Below, in pieces: positions 10,262 through 21,700 of a stretch of DNA of 64,000 nt. Location of the stretch: assembly GCA_037126765.1 (NCBI GenBank), contig JBBCBC010000033.1:14584085-14648084 (forward strand), given 5' to 3'. Each line of letters starts with the position of its first letter. Position 1 is the stretch's first letter. Origin of the DNA: Stenogyne calaminthoides (lineage: Eukaryota; Streptophyta; Magnoliopsida; Lamiales; Lamiaceae). A program made the translations under genes and the position numbers. Below the pieces are notes generated by a model. It did no database searches and had not been told where the DNA came from. It worked only from the letters and a program-made list of their open reading frames with translations.

Positions 10262-11030
10262 GTTATTAGAGACGGATCTACCTTGCACACTCCGGGGGCA
10301 CGTGCCCACATTAACTTTTTTTTTTACTAATATATTTTTATATTATAGATATTATAGTTTTAATGAGGGAGTATTAGATATTTTACAAATATGTTGTCTA
10401 ATCTTAACCATCAATTTTGTTTCCTGGTATATTTCAATTGTAATAGATTTCAAAAAGTCTCCTATGAAATTTTTTCATAACATGTAATTTATATTATTAA
10501 ACTTATAAACTGATATCATTATTCATATAAATTAATACCAGTAGAAAGTGCTATGATATTAGTTTATAAGCGCAGTATTATCATTGAACAAGCATTCTGG
10601 TATTAATTTATAAATTCAACGATATCAATTTCATAATATGAAATTTGTTCACAAGATTAATAAGCATTCTGGTATTAATTTGTAAATTCAATGATATAAA
10701 TTTCATAATATGAAATTTGTTCACAAGAAACCTTACTCAATAGATTTGGATTTTTATGTAATGAATTTCTTTTGCAGGGTGGCCTTTTGTGCACCAGATG
10801 CACATACAACTCAAATATATTTTTTATACATGTAACTTGTTACACAGAAACATGCAATTTTTTACTCTAAAATATGCAACTTGTATGGTGAAAACAAGTT
10901 GCATGTTTCAAAATATTACTTAAATTACACGATACACCTAGTTCATATTAGACATTGCCATTTTTTAATGTATTTTATATGTATATTGTTTTGTGCCCCC
11001 ATTATGAATAATTTCTGCATCCGTCCCTGA
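10262..11030. mobile_element. hAT-like nonautonomous element (~770 bp)
   Basis: The left end contains AGAGACGGATCTA and GGGGGCACGTGCCC. The right end contains TGCCCCCATT and TGCATCCGTCCCTG, the inverted counterpart. Near-identical 8-bp flanks (ATATGTTT at 10254-10261, CTATGTTT at 11031-11038) fit an hAT target duplication. The coding sequence of the host pseudogene continues on both sides. There is no transposase frame inside. Confidence 0.6.
10590..10727. repeat. Two tandem 66-bp copies with an inner palindrome
   Basis: 10590-10655 and 10662-10727 are near-identical (about four mismatches), with a period of 72. Each contains the near-perfect palindrome AATTTCATAATATGAAATT. They lie inside the hAT-like element. 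Confidence 0.8.
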
Positions 11031-11395
11031 CTATGTTTTCGTCGCTTTTTGCACCTGCATCAAATCACCTTTTTTTGCAGTAGTGTTCTTAAGTCACTGG
11101 ATGATGTGGAAATGATTGCAAAGCTTGATTCATTCTCGTTTGTTTTCAATAAACTTTGTGAGGTAGTGGAAGGTGTTAACATCAATAATGTTAGCTATGT
11201 GACTAAGTGTTTTCTTATACTTCAAATTGTTTTTCTTCACAGGATCAAATGACATGGTATTGTTGAACCGAATAATATTCCTCTTATACAACATTTGGTA
11301 CAGATGATTAGATGCAAAATCAGTGTGCACAGGAGAGTTGTGGACGTGTTTATGGAAATGGTGATCTTATACTTGATGTGTATCCCATTACTCTG

Positions 11396-12485
11396 AATGG
11401 ACATGTCAAAGAAAAATTGACCTCGAAAGGATTTATGAATCAGGGTTTATGTGATAGTCATGTTTTTTTTTTTTTTGTACATTTTAGGAGGAAATCATAT
11501 TTTTGGTCCCACAAAACACGCACCTGTTTCAAAATTCTACAAGTTTTGTAAATGTGGTCCCAACATATTTTTTCTTGCACAACTGGTCCTGTAATTTTTT
11601 GAAATTGTTAATGTCATCCCGCATCATCTAACGTCGTCCAAAAGCTAATTGCAAGGTCCCGTGCTGCACACGTGACCATCAAAAAATACATTTTTCAACA
11701 CATTTCGCTACCAGATCTTCCCCCTGCTGCCCCCACACCTTCGCCAATCTTGAGAACCTCTACTCTTTCTCCCCCATAGCCGCTGGCGCCGCCGCCACCC
11801 CCTTCTGAAACCACAAACACTGCTGCCCTTTCCGAAACCACGACCGCCACCATCGCAGCGGGTCTGAAACCCCTCCGATTGGATATCCTCTAGTGGACGA
11901 ACAGATCCTCACCGGTGCCCCTCCTAAAACTGCGATCGTCGCCTCCCCTTCCGAAACCCCGACCACCATCCCCCTCCCGAAACCGCGAACGCTACAGTTG
12001 CAGAGGGTTCGAAACCTCTCCGATTGGATCTTTGTATAATGGGAACAAATCCTCGCCGCTGTCATTTACAGCAGCGAGGCCTTCTTTAGGGGGCTGACGA
12101 TGGCTATAAGAATTTAGAGGTAATATTAGGGTGTCGTCAAATAAATAAATAATAGGACAACAAAATCAAAAAATTCTTATGCGGCTGTTACATAATTTCT
12201 TCATTGAATAAGACTTTGCTAGAAGAATTGAGAGATAAATCATGCATTTTCAACACACTTGCACACTGTAATAGCCATTCTGCGGTTTTCGTTTGGGGGA
12301 GCAATGACGTTGTGAAATGTCATCGGCGGCGGCCTCCGTGATTGCGATGTCGAGGTACTATTTTTTTTTATTACTTTATTGCGTGATTGCGACGTTGCCG
12401 TTTGGTTTCTTTTTTGTGTTTTTAGTGATGAAGTGTAAGTAGAAATGACTTGATTTTGGTGTAGTTTATTTTGATCTGTGTTTTT
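11396..12485. other. Non-coding stretch with a GC-rich proline-codon patch
   Basis: A poly-T run at about 11463-11476 is followed by low-complexity sequence with repeated GGTCCC motifs, then a GC-rich patch (11700-12070) rich in CCC/CCG. The open frames there are repetitive and have no family motif. They look like shadows of base composition. Confidence 0.4.
11836..12056. repeat. Imperfect tandem duplication in the GC-rich patch
   Basis: Two copies of about 80 bp (about 11836-11915 and 11976-12056) share CGAAACC(A/G)CGA at the left, then GAAACC(C/T)CTCCGATTGGAT, then an AACAxATCCTC segment. Spacing is about 140 bp. This explains the repetitive open frames in this area. Confidence 0.65.
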
Positions 12486-12629
12486 TAGTAAATGTGTTTC
12501 GGTTAAAGAAGAAGAAGTGGAAGAAGAGCCTACTAGCGTTGGCCCCAATTCTGTGATTGTGGATTATGGAATCAATTGGAAGTTGCAAACTGTGGTTTAT
12601 GGTGAATGTTTTCTAGTTCTTGAATTGTA
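12486..12629 (+). pseudogene. Exon-like acidic ORF of unknown family
   Basis: After TGTTTTTTAG, a possible acceptor, an open frame encodes KEEEVEEEPTS and then VIVDYGINWKLQTVVYGEC before TAA at about 12627. I do not recognise the family. Position and composition suggest a middle exon of the decayed Ulp1-like gene, but there is no direct proof. Confidence 0.25.
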
Positions 12630-12734
12630 AATATAATGGGGTCATAATGAATTGTGCTTTTTATGATTGTTAGTAAATGATGATGAGTGATGTGATGTCT
12701 AATGCACAATCTTGTTATGGTTTTTTTGTCACAG

Positions 12735-13190
12735 GTGATGGAGGAGGAGTCCTCATTGGCGCCACGAGATCGAAGAATGCTTCAGAAGATGCATTAGACA
12801 CTCAGAATAATCCTTTAGATGATACACCATGGGAAAAGTTGAATGAGATTGTTCGCAACGTTAACCGTGTTAAAAAGACTTGCTGAGGAGATGTCAAATT
12901 ATGATTTATTCCCTGATAATCCTCTTAGTGATTAGGCAGATGACAAGAATGAGAATCGTATTGAGGTCGAGATTGAGAAGGATGCTGAGGTTGATGCTTT
13001 TGATAGAGAAGGTAGTGAGGGGACTGAGAGAGATGGTGTAAAGGATTAGTGATGATGGTCAGTCTGATGAGGATGTTGATTCTGACGATAATGATATTGA
13101 AAAGGATGATGAGAGTCGTGATATCGAGGATCAAAGTGCTGATGAGGATGCAATTATTGATACAGAGGATGTTGATTGATACAGAGGATA
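12735..13190 (+). pseudogene. Acidic linker exons of the decayed gene
   Basis: A further acceptor-like TTTTTTTGTCACAG at about 12735 precedes an open frame with NNPLDDTPWEKLNEIVRNV. It breaks at 12884 and is followed in another frame by highly acidic D/E-rich sequence (about 12930-13190). Acidic linkers between the mobile domain and the C48 protease domain are common in plant Ulp1-like genes. This is an inference from context. Confidence 0.3.
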
Positions 13191-13575
13191 TATTTACTCT
13201 GTATATAAATACTGAGATTTCCCACTGTTTTGTTAATGTCATTTGCTTAATGATCAATACTAACATTTCCAAGTTTACTAATGGTGTAAGGCTGCCTCGT
13301 TTTGTTTTCAACATTGATCAAAATGTAAGTCATGCAGTTATTTATTTTTTCATATGTGTAATAACTCGTATGATTTGTTTTTTCCAATATCTTTTCAATT
13401 ATTATATGTAGACACTATTAAACAACATGATGCATAATAACAACCAAAATGCTAAAGATGAGTTTGAAACTCTTGGTTCAATGAATTACGTTATTTGGTG
13501 CTAAATTCCTATATTTTTTGTTCTTTTTAGTAACATATTAGTGACCACATTGTAACACAATATATTCTTGTTGTT

Positions 13576-13737
13576 TTGCAGATTTTCGTCCCTTTCTGTG
13601 TTTTCAGTAACTATGTTGTTGTTGTGAATTTGTCCATTGGAAAAAATCAGTTTCTTGACAATCTTAAGCATGTTAATCTTGAGACATGTCGTAGATGTGT
13701 GAAAACTCTGGTTAGTCTGGATCACCCTAATTGTTTT
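13576..13737 (+). pseudogene. Possible C48 (Ulp1-like) peptidase relic
   Basis: The frame reads IFVPFCVFSNYVVVVNLSIG, then NQFLDNLKHV, resembling the segment of Ulp1/SENP peptidases where a hydrophobic strand, a catalytic His, a beta strand and an LDN motif follow one another. At the position where H is expected there is N or Y, so the catalytic His appears lost. It is preceded by intron-like T-rich DNA ending TTTTGCAG at 13581. The family assignment is tentative. Confidence 0.35.
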
Positions 13738-13789
13738 TTGTTCATAGATTTTTTCTTTTTTCTCTTTTTCAGCTTAAGGTTATTGTAAT

Positions 13790-14739
13790 GTTTCTCAAGT
13801 GTAAGAACATCCCAAGTCTGGGCTTGTGGCGGATTATCCAGTTGAGTGTATCTATTTTTCCTAACAGAGTTCTGAGGTAAATAAGGAATGTGGTTTTTTT
13901 TTCTCATGCACTATATCATATACTTCAATGGTGAATTACATACCGAGCCCAATCTGTTATATATATTTCACATGTTTTTACAGTACTGAAAAAAGATGTT
14001 ATGTATTTTTGTAATCCATTCACAGTTGGTCTGTTGGGTCTGCAGAGGGTTGATGATTATAAGAAATGATTCAACTTTTTGAATCTCAATGTCTTAATTT
14101 TAAATAAATATTTTACATGTAAAATTATTTCATGTCACATTTTTAAATATATTCACTATTGACTGACGTACAAAGGTTGTTGTACACATGAAAGAATCCA
14201 ATGTCTTAAATTTAAATAACTATTGTACATGCAAATTGATAATAAAAAAACTATTTGGTCAATATATATATTATATTATTAGACAGATGTGTTATTTATT
14301 TTGTAGCGAGTATATTTAGACTTAGACAATATATGAAATGTAGGTCTGTAGATTTAAATATTTTAAATTAATTTTTTATGTGAATATGAAAAATAAGGGG
14401 TTTGAGAAGGAAAATTAATTACCTTACCCCGTTTACATATTTGAGGATACTTCCATGTTTAAACTCGCTGAGAAAGGCCCACTTCTGGTTGGTAGAAAGT
14501 TGATGAGTATCAAAATGCGATGTAGTAGTGTCCACTAAAATCGCTGTTATGTAATAGTAACAATAATTGATTAGTCTAAATATCATTTACGTTATGTAAC
14601 AAATATTGTAATAATATTTAATGTGTTAATGAATAAATCATTCATCTGAATTTTTCATACCCCCAATAACGAATTCAGGTTCACTCTTAACTATGAATTT
14701 AAGCGGTTCTCTCATGTTTCACTTATCGTATTCCATTGG
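13790..14739. other. AT-rich spacer
   Basis: No coding motif, no clear transposon terminus and no structured repeat were seen, apart from short repeats such as AATGTCTTAA(T)TTTAAATAA near 14087 and 14202. Confidence 0.5.
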
Positions 14740-14779
14740 TGTTTCACCCTGCTGAATATTTAACACATGGAAGATCAGG

Positions 14780-14890
14780 TGAAGACAAGAAGACACTGAA
14801 GACTCAGATGAACCCGAAGACTCAGATAGACACTGAAGACTCAGATGAACCTGAAGACTCAGATAAACCTGAAGACTCAAGAATAAACTC
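14780..14890 (+). repeat. U3 tandem repeats (GAAGACTCAGAT type)
   Basis: About five degenerate copies of a roughly 20-bp unit, GAAGACTCAGATGAACCT. Family-A LTRs have a similar array (for example 37580-37625 and 49795-49870). Their position upstream of the TATA box suggests promoter or enhancer repeats. Confidence 0.75.
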
Positions 14891-16137
14891 AAGACTTCGG
14901 ATGATTTGAATACACTGAGGCTCAGAGACACCTGAAGATCAAAAGACCTGAAGACCTATATCAGCAGAGTCTACATTTTGAGCTAAGACAATGTGCATCT
15001 GAAGACTCAATAAGGTAGATCGATCGCCATACGATCAAGTCACCACACCGTAACAATCTAAAAGATACACCGCATAAGACGAATCTTCTACAAAAAAAGA
15101 ATATCAATCGCCTAACGGACAAATTTACAAGTGCCGCCTCATGGGAGAAAGAAAGCGACACGTGCACAAAAAGAGCTGACAATGCGAGATACGACGTTGC
15201 GGACAAAAATGGCGCTAATGATGCCTACGGCCACGCCGATAATCGGAGCACGTCACAATCATATCCTACAACCTACCTAATATAGTCCGAAATTTAAATT
15301 GCTCTCCAACGGCTCTTTGATTTCGAGGTCTATAAAATGGGATTGCTTGTCAATTGAAGACAAGAGAGACAACTAGCAAAGAACAAACACGGAGACACCA
15401 CAAAAGAAGCAAAAGCTACAGCAAAATCTCCGCTCAAAGAACACTATATTTGAAGATTATTCATAGAGTGTTCATCCCATTAGTTCTTAGCAAGAAATCC
15501 TATCCACTAGCATTTTGGCTACCTAAAACACCAGGATAGATTTCCAGTTGGAACCCTCAAACATTCTTTACCCAAACGCAAGTTAGGTTAAGTTTGTTCC
15601 CAGAAGATTTCAGACTAGGGATTCTAGTTTTCTGATTTCTAGTTCGGTTGAGTGTGATCTCGATAAACACCTGTAGAGTGTGAACTCAATAAACATCTCG
15701 GCCATCCTTTGAAGGGTATAAGTCCCGCAGGTTAAGCTCGGTTAAGGTTCCATTGTGTTAAGGGAAGAGTGGACGTAAGAGGGGTTTCGTCTGGACCACT
15801 ATAAAAAGTCTTGTGTGCATTTACTTGCTTTCTTATTGCTTTACACTATTCACACAACTGAGTTTAAAACAACATACATATTCTAAGTTAAGCTCAGTCT
15901 GCACCAAGCAACTGATCTGATCAGATTGACACCTTAGTCAACTGGTTGAAAACTGACTTAAGAATCTGAATTGATAAAACTGGTTTTTCACAAGGGTTAA
16001 AACAAGCTTCCACACCATTCAGTTAAACTGACAGATATCGTCGATCCGCCTTAGGCACTCAAGAAGATTGAACATCGCCTAAATCGATACACTAGCACTG
16101 ACGGGTAACTGCAGTTCACACCGATCCGCACAAAAAA

Positions 16138-16182
16138 AGTTTTGGAAGTCTATTCACCCCTCCCCTCTAGACTTCCACCATC
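16138..16182 (+). promoter_or_regulatory. U5 hairpin with C-rich loop (family B)
   Basis: TGGAAGTCT and AGACTTCCA form a perfect 9-bp inverted repeat around the loop ATTCACCCCTCCCCTCT. Family-A LTRs have a different 9-bp inverted repeat (ACACGTGTA/TACACGTGT) around an equivalent TTCCCCCC loop close to the LTR end. The shared feature is the fold and the loop rather than the stem sequence. Confidence 0.6.
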
Positions 16183-16207
16183 ACAAAACCCGTTCGGGAC
16201 CTACAAG

Positions 16208-16219
16208 TGGTATCAAAGC
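16208..16219 (+). promoter_or_regulatory. E2 primer-binding site (tRNA-iMet)
   Basis: TGGTATCAAAGC lies two bases after the LTR end. It matches the usual plant copia PBS TGGTATCAGAGC, complementary to the 3' end of initiator tRNA-Met, with one difference. Confidence 0.85.
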
Positions 16220-16342
16220 AGTGGTTCTACAGACCACTGGCTTTGAGTATCATCGATTCTTGAGGAAGAATCTTTGTGGTCATTTGAACAGATCTTGAAA
16301 AACCATTTTTCAAAACTCATTCGTTTTCAAAATCACTTAAAG

Positions 16343-18780
16343 ATGGATAATAACTCTGGCATGTACAATGATTTGCCTAAGTTTTCAATTGATGAGTATG
16401 CAGATTGGGCTATATATATGTGCAACCATCTAGGATCGATAAGCGGCAGAATGATGGAAGTCATTGAACGAGGACCCATCATTATATATCACGATAACCC
16501 AAAGCTTGGAGGAGATCCGGACTTTGGACCGGAAGTCTTGTACGAAAAAAGCCCAAATTACGATGGATGCGAAGAAAAAGAAAGTCAGATACTCTAGATA
16601 CAATCGCCAGCATATAATCATGAAGACGATGGATAAAGTCATAAAGGAGATGATAAAGTATCTCAAAAACCGCAAAAAGCAATGTGTGGATACTCTTTGC
16701 CGAGATATCTTGAAGAAATGATCGATCAAAGACAAAATACGACAAAAGTCGAATCGGTGAAGTTCGAAAACCTAAAGATGTTACCAACGAGACCATCAAC
16801 GAGCTCGATGGGAGGATCACCATGTCGGTGAATTAACTACGAGAACTTGGAAGAGAGATGTCAGACAAAGATATAAACTACAAGATCTTAAGATCTCTCA
16901 CCAAGAAAATGGGACATGAAAGTCACGGAATCAAGGATTGCCAAGACATTTCAAAGATGAAGCCGAGTAGCTTGTTCCTAAGCCTTAAAGCTCACGAAGT
17001 TCGATTTAATCAAAAGAGGACAAGCAGATGAAGACAAGATCCTCTTTGAAGCCTCAACGCCTAAATCGGGCCAGATTCAAAGCAACCAACAAAGCAGATC
17101 GAAGGCAATCGAACTCGTTGAAACATAATGAGTCAAGGTAATCAGACGCTTCCGCTTACCAGAAACTTGAAAGAACAAATACTCACCTTGGTAAGCATCG
17201 GAGATTCTACAAATGACTATCAAAACAACAGAAGAAACAGAGGCCAACCGACAGATCACTAGAAAGAACTGATCCGATGATCAAGAGATCACAAAGAAGA
17301 AAAGAAAATAGATGATCTGACAGATGAGAGAAGATATAACAGATCCGACAGAAGGAGTTCGGGATACCATCGAAGGGAAGTCATCCGACAGATCCTACAG
17401 ATTTTGAGTGACTCACCCGGCAGAGAAGTTCCGTGAGATCGAGGATCGTGGTTTCAATCGCGAGAAACCAGTCACTACAAAGACCGACGCCTGACCGACT
17501 CCCAGAGAAAGAGAAGAGAAATGGAACAAAAAGAGAACAACGCCTCGTAGATAGGAAAGCTCGTCACGACACATCCGGAATTGATGAATCCTATCTCCGC
17601 CTTCCGAGGACTCGCTACTCATCTCAGAGAAGACTTCGGCCCGATAAGCAAAGGTTGCTGACTTCCACGAGCATGAAGATCTGATGTTCTTTAGATGACG
17701 ATGAAGTTCCGCTGATGGCCAAGGAGGACCAACTGAGGTAACCTCCAAACCTTCGCTTTTTTCAATTTCCACACCGCTATCATTAGCACACCGCCGAGAG
17801 ATTGACTTGCAGCTCTACTCGAGCAATTGCTTGATGATCTCTCCGATGCAAAGAGACACTTATACAATAGTGAAAGTTCTAAAATGACAAGCTAAGGATC
17901 GAAATAATCACTTTTGTTAAAGAGAACGCCACAAGAAAGCTACCGAATCGAAATTCTCCAAACCGCCGTAAGGTAACCGAGGAACTTAACGCTCGAAAGA
18001 TAAATCTTCGATCGAGAGAAGCAGATCAAAGATCGCCTAAGATTCAACATACAAAGAAGTCGATGATTTCAAAATCCTTCAAGCTAAATTTGATGAGCTA
18101 TTCCGACTACATGAGAGTCTAAAATCTCATCGAGGATAGTTTGGCGCAAGAAAATAGAGGTTTTCACGAAGTCATCAAAACCGCTCAAGATATGAACACC
18201 TATTTTCGAACGCCGACTAACAAGAAGGGAATTAGGTATGAGAACCCTTCTACATCCTCAAAAGCCCCGCTTTGATTCACTTCGAAGGGTGTAATCAAAC
18301 GAGTCTCCCATAAAGATACACTAAAAGCTAAACTTGTATCTCGATAAGGAAAAAGACTCACGAAAGCAAGTAAGATAGGTGCCTAATCGTAAAGGGGAAA
18401 CAAAAATGGACCCTAAATCGATAAAGCATCAGCCGAGGAATCAACAAAGAACCCGGTTTTTCCAAGAAACCTCAACTCGACAAAGATTAGGTATCGTAAG
18501 AGACAACCTATAAGAAGGAAATCTAATCGAGACCCAATCAAGGTCACCGCCTAATAACAAGCTATAGGTAAACCGCAAAAGACCACCTATGCCAAAAAGA
18601 TATGAATCTTTTGATGGTAGCAATCGCATCTACCCTTATAACCGTAGAGATCTAGGGTTATCGCGACCGAGCCATCCGGATTAAAAGAAGACAAAATATA
18701 AAGAAAAATCCCAAGTCTTCTAAGTCATCCAAGGCTCACACGAATAATCATACTAATAAGAAAGATATAAAGAGACGATG
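16343..18780 (+). pseudogene. E2 gag region (family B), frameshifted
   Basis: The ATG at 16343 starts MDNNSGMYNDLPKFSIDEYA and continues WAIYMCNHLGSISGRMMEVI and FGPEVLYEKSPNYDG, typical of the N-terminal gag domain of Sirevirus copia elements. The frame shifts near 16572 (continuing with RYSRYNRQHIIMKTMDKVI) and again many times downstream. I cannot see an intact CCHC zinc knuckle. Near 18790 a VDMYGRQIG segment corresponds to the gag-PR linker of E3/E4. Much of the disruption coincides with CG-rich replacements of CAG/CTG, so the true state of the gene is uncertain. Confidence 0.65.
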
Positions 18781-18959
18781 ATTATGTTGATATGTATGGG
18801 AGACAAATCGGACCTTCTAATCTATCCGATTTTTCATAGAAGTGCTCGCTTTGTGTGGATCCCTAAATCCACCACTAACCCCCAGACCCAATTCCAAAGG
18901 GGTTCCTAAAGCCCGATTTGATTGCAGTTCGCGTGGATCGCCAACAAAGGAGGTGTACA

Positions 18960-19340
18960 AGCAACAATCTGGTACATCGATAGTGGATGCTCAAGGCACA
19001 TGATCGAAGCAAACATCTCCTTAGCTCTTACAAAGAACAAGAAGGCCCACGGTACTCTTCGGTGATGATAACTTTGGTTTTACCAAAGGATTCTAACCTC
19101 GAGAGAATGATGATGTACAAGTAACCGAGTCTCATATGTCGAAGGATTAAAGCACAATCTACTATCAAGATTATCACAATTTCGCGACAACGGATTCAAA
19201 TTGAGTTCTTGAGCGACAAGTGTACGATTAGGAATCGAGCCACTCAACAAACCTTGCTAATCGTTCAAGGAAAGACACAATCTACACAAAGTGATTGAAC
19301 TCAAGGCCCAAAGAATACATGCTTAATTGTTAAGAGCTCC
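18960..19340 (+). pseudogene. E2 protease region
   Basis: ATIWYIDSGCSRHM is read from about 18961. It carries the retropepsin-like DSG triad (W-Y-x-D-S-G-C) of Sirevirus proteases, which cleave the polyprotein. The following flap and C-terminal part are frameshifted (VSYVEGLKHNLLS-like sequence is readable near 19130-19170). Confidence 0.6.
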
Positions 19341-20437
19341 AAAAGTAGCAGTTGGCTCTGGCACAAAAGAATGAGCCATCTGAACTTCAAAACTCTTAAC
19401 AAGATAGCTAGGATGTCTTTGATTGAGGGACTTCCGAATGAGATATTATTCAAAGATCAAACATGTGCCGCATGTCAGAAGGGAAAACAAGTTAAAGCCT
19501 CATTCAAGGGAATACCGATCGGCATCCAAGAGAATCTTTCGCAATCGCCCATATGGATCTATTCGCACCCGATTACACCAAATCGATCTCAAAGGACACA
19601 AATATACTCTAGTAATCATGGATGATTATTCCAAGTTTACTTGGGTTGTATTCTTATACAAGAAGAACGAGACAACGACAAAGATACCCGAGCTGCTCAA
19701 GAAGCTACAAAACGAGAAGGGTGTCAACATAGTAAAAATCAGATCAGATAAAGGTACAGAGTTCCCGAATTCCTTTTTTACTGATTTTTGCACTGAGTGT
19801 GATATACAACATGAGACGTCAGCTGCAAGAACACCACAACAAAATGGAGTAGCAGAACGGAGAAACAGAACTCTCAAGGAAGCTGCTCGCACTATGTTAG
19901 CTGAACATGCCACACCAAGCCATTTTCGCGTATAATCAACACCGTGACGCCATACTCGTAATGTATGTTCTCTCGACTAAGACTCACTTCAAAACACCTT
20001 ATGAACTGTGGAAGGGCAGAAAACCTCGTGTTTCATACTTCCATGTTTTTGGGTGCAAGTGTTTCATACACAACAATGGGAAAAGTCAGTTGAAGACTTT
20101 TGAGGCCAAGTCAGATGAGGGCATATTCTTAGGATATTCCTCATCCAGCAAGGCTTTCAGAGTTTACAACAAACGAACCCTAGTTGTGGAAGAAACACCC
20201 CATGTGGTCTTTGATGAGACATCTTCTGAACAAGAGAAAGCTGCCTCAGAACAAGCCGTACTAGATCAACCGATACCTGACACGCAAAAAATGGATCAGC
20301 TAAGCATCAAGGAGAAAGAACCTGAACACGTAATAGTGTACATCCCAGAACTTGATCTTCCTGATTCAACAGGTCAATCAGACCCAAAGGTACGCACAAC
20401 TGCCTCGCCGCTGAAGAAGTTCATTATACCGAGATAA
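19341..20437 (+). pseudogene. E2 integrase
   Basis: The HHCC zinc finger is visible: a WHKRMSHLNFK-like start at 19360 and CAACQKGKQVKA near 19465. A frameshift follows near 19550. The catalytic core resumes with DDYSKFTWVVFLYKK and RSDKGTEF, then TPQQNGVAERRNRTLKEAAR, giving the second Asp and the Glu of the D,D(35)E triad (19620-19890). Another frameshift at about 19910 precedes the C-terminal part (19907-20437, with FKTPYELWKGRKPRVSYFHV and FGCKCFIHNNGKSQLKTFEA). The enzyme would insert the cDNA into the genome, but this copy is broken in at least two places. Confidence 0.8.
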
Positions 20438-20718
20438 AGATCAATCGAACCATCCGGTTCGTGGGAACTCTCAAGTTCCTATGAACAGACATCAGCACAT
20501 GATGAGTCCAACATCAGCTGAGACATATTCATATCAAGTGGATCATAATTCCGCACCACTCCCAATCACTAGTAATGAACTGCTATCATATATGGATGAT
20601 GTTCTCCAAACAGGCGCACATCGTAATGTAAGGACTGGATTACCACCATCCAACCGATCGATTATTTGGAGACCCATCCGATAGAGTCAAAACTAGACAT
20701 CAGATTGGTGAAAGTGCC

Positions 20719-21700
20719 ATGTACTGTTGTTATTTGTCTTTGAAGGAACCAACTACAGTAGAGGAAGCTCTACAAGACGCAAACTGGATTCTAGCCATGC
20801 AGGAGGAGCTGGAACAGTTTGAGAGGAATCAAGTTTGGAAATTGGTGGACGTACCAACTCATCAAGACGAATTGGCACGGCGGGTATTCAAGAACAAGAG
20901 AGATGAGAAAAATGTCATAACCAGAATAAGGCAAGACTTGTTGCTAAGGGGTATTCACAATCGGAAGAAATTGATTATGATGAGACCTTTGCACCACCGC
21001 CGCCTAGAAGCCATTCGACACTTTTCGCATATACGCCCACACGAGGGTTCATCGTGTATCGATGGATGTAAAGAGTGCATTCTTAAACGGGTACTAGCAG
21101 AGGAAGTTTATGTCGAACAACCTCCGTGTTTTGAAAAAAGGCAACCAAGTGTACCGCTTAAGGAAAGCTCTTTACGGTTCAAACAAGCTCCTCGAGCTTG
21201 GTATGATACACTCTCCCGCTTCTTGATAGACAAATGGGTTCACTAAAAAGAATAGTGGATGAACCTTATTCGAATAGAAGATGGAGAAGATATTCGATGG
21301 TTCAGATTTTTACGTGGATCGACATCATCTTCGGATCTCCCAACAAGAAGCTATGTGAGAAGTTTAGAAAATTTGATGCAAGGGAAGTTCGAGATGTCCA
21401 TGATGGGTCGATGAATTACTTTCTCGGGTTTACAAGTCAAGCCCAGTACAAAAAAGGATATTCATCTCGCCAAAGCGGCACAAAAGGAATCTACCGCAAA
21501 GTTCGAGTTCAACATTGCAAGGAAGCCGAAATTCCCATGATGACCGGGTTCAAGATGGATCCGTATGAAGATGGTCGAAAGTTAATCGAAAAGAATATAG
21601 AGCTCGATTGATCACTACTATACCGACCGCCAAACCAGACCGGACATTACTTTTGCAAAGAGGGTGTATGAGCCGATTTCAAGCAAATCCAATGCAAAGC
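20719..21700 (+). pseudogene. E2 reverse transcriptase
   Basis: Frames from 20719 show TTVEEALQDANWILAMQEEL and NQVWKLVD, the usual start of the copia RT domain. Fragments follow, such as VYVEQPPCFEKR and then KQAPRAWYDTLSRFLIDKW. The YVDD box region near 21300-21330 reads QIFTWIDIIFGS, broken by an extra C (GATCGAC in place of GATGAC). Several other frameshifts are present. The enzyme copies the element RNA into DNA. As written this copy would not. Confidence 0.75.

Larger units (their letters stand above)
9885..11395 (+). pseudogene. Plant mobile-domain / DUF1985-like gene fragment, split by an hAT-like MITE
   Basis: Frames at 9885-10253 read like the N-terminal domain of plant Ulp1-associated or aminotransferase-like mobile-domain proteins: a leucine-rich start with NFGGLLDLKLSKL, then LQWLVKNF, then GRNSNCHLTIDGVYDIF. 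After the inserted element at 10262-11030 the same gene resumes with SSVLKSLDDVEMIAKLD and later TKCFLILQIVFLHRIK, which fits the next part of that family (a helix pair ending in an FLxxFYLHRI-like motif). In-frame stops (about 10021 and 10185) and the insertion show it is dead. Such genes are commonly carried by MULE-type transposons in plants. No terminal inverted repeats for a carrier were found. Confidence 0.5.
14740..16205 (+). mobile_element. E2 5' LTR (family B; left edge unresolved)
   Basis: The right end GGGACCTACA at 16196-16205 is followed after AG by a primer site, which fixes the LTR end. A TATA box CTATAAAAT is at 15330-15338, preceded by CTCCAACGG as in family A. The distance from TATA to LTR end (875 bp) equals that in the solo LTR (about 870 bp). 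The stretch at about 15650-15800 is very similar to the solo LTR in reverse. U3 has GAAGACTCAGAT-type tandem units at 14780-14890. I cannot find a clear TG start, so the left boundary is approximate or truncated. Confidence 0.75.

Noticed and set aside
11760..12065. 101-codon minus-strand frame rich in Gly, Arg and Val
   Set aside because: It coincides with the GC-rich imperfect duplication and has no family motif. Open frames on both strands here follow from base composition.
13049..13411. 120-codon frame with repeated Met/Ile/Val (and a minus-strand partner)
   Set aside because: It is an out-of-frame reading of the acidic GAT/GAG-rich linker. The D/E frame is the more likely original coding frame.
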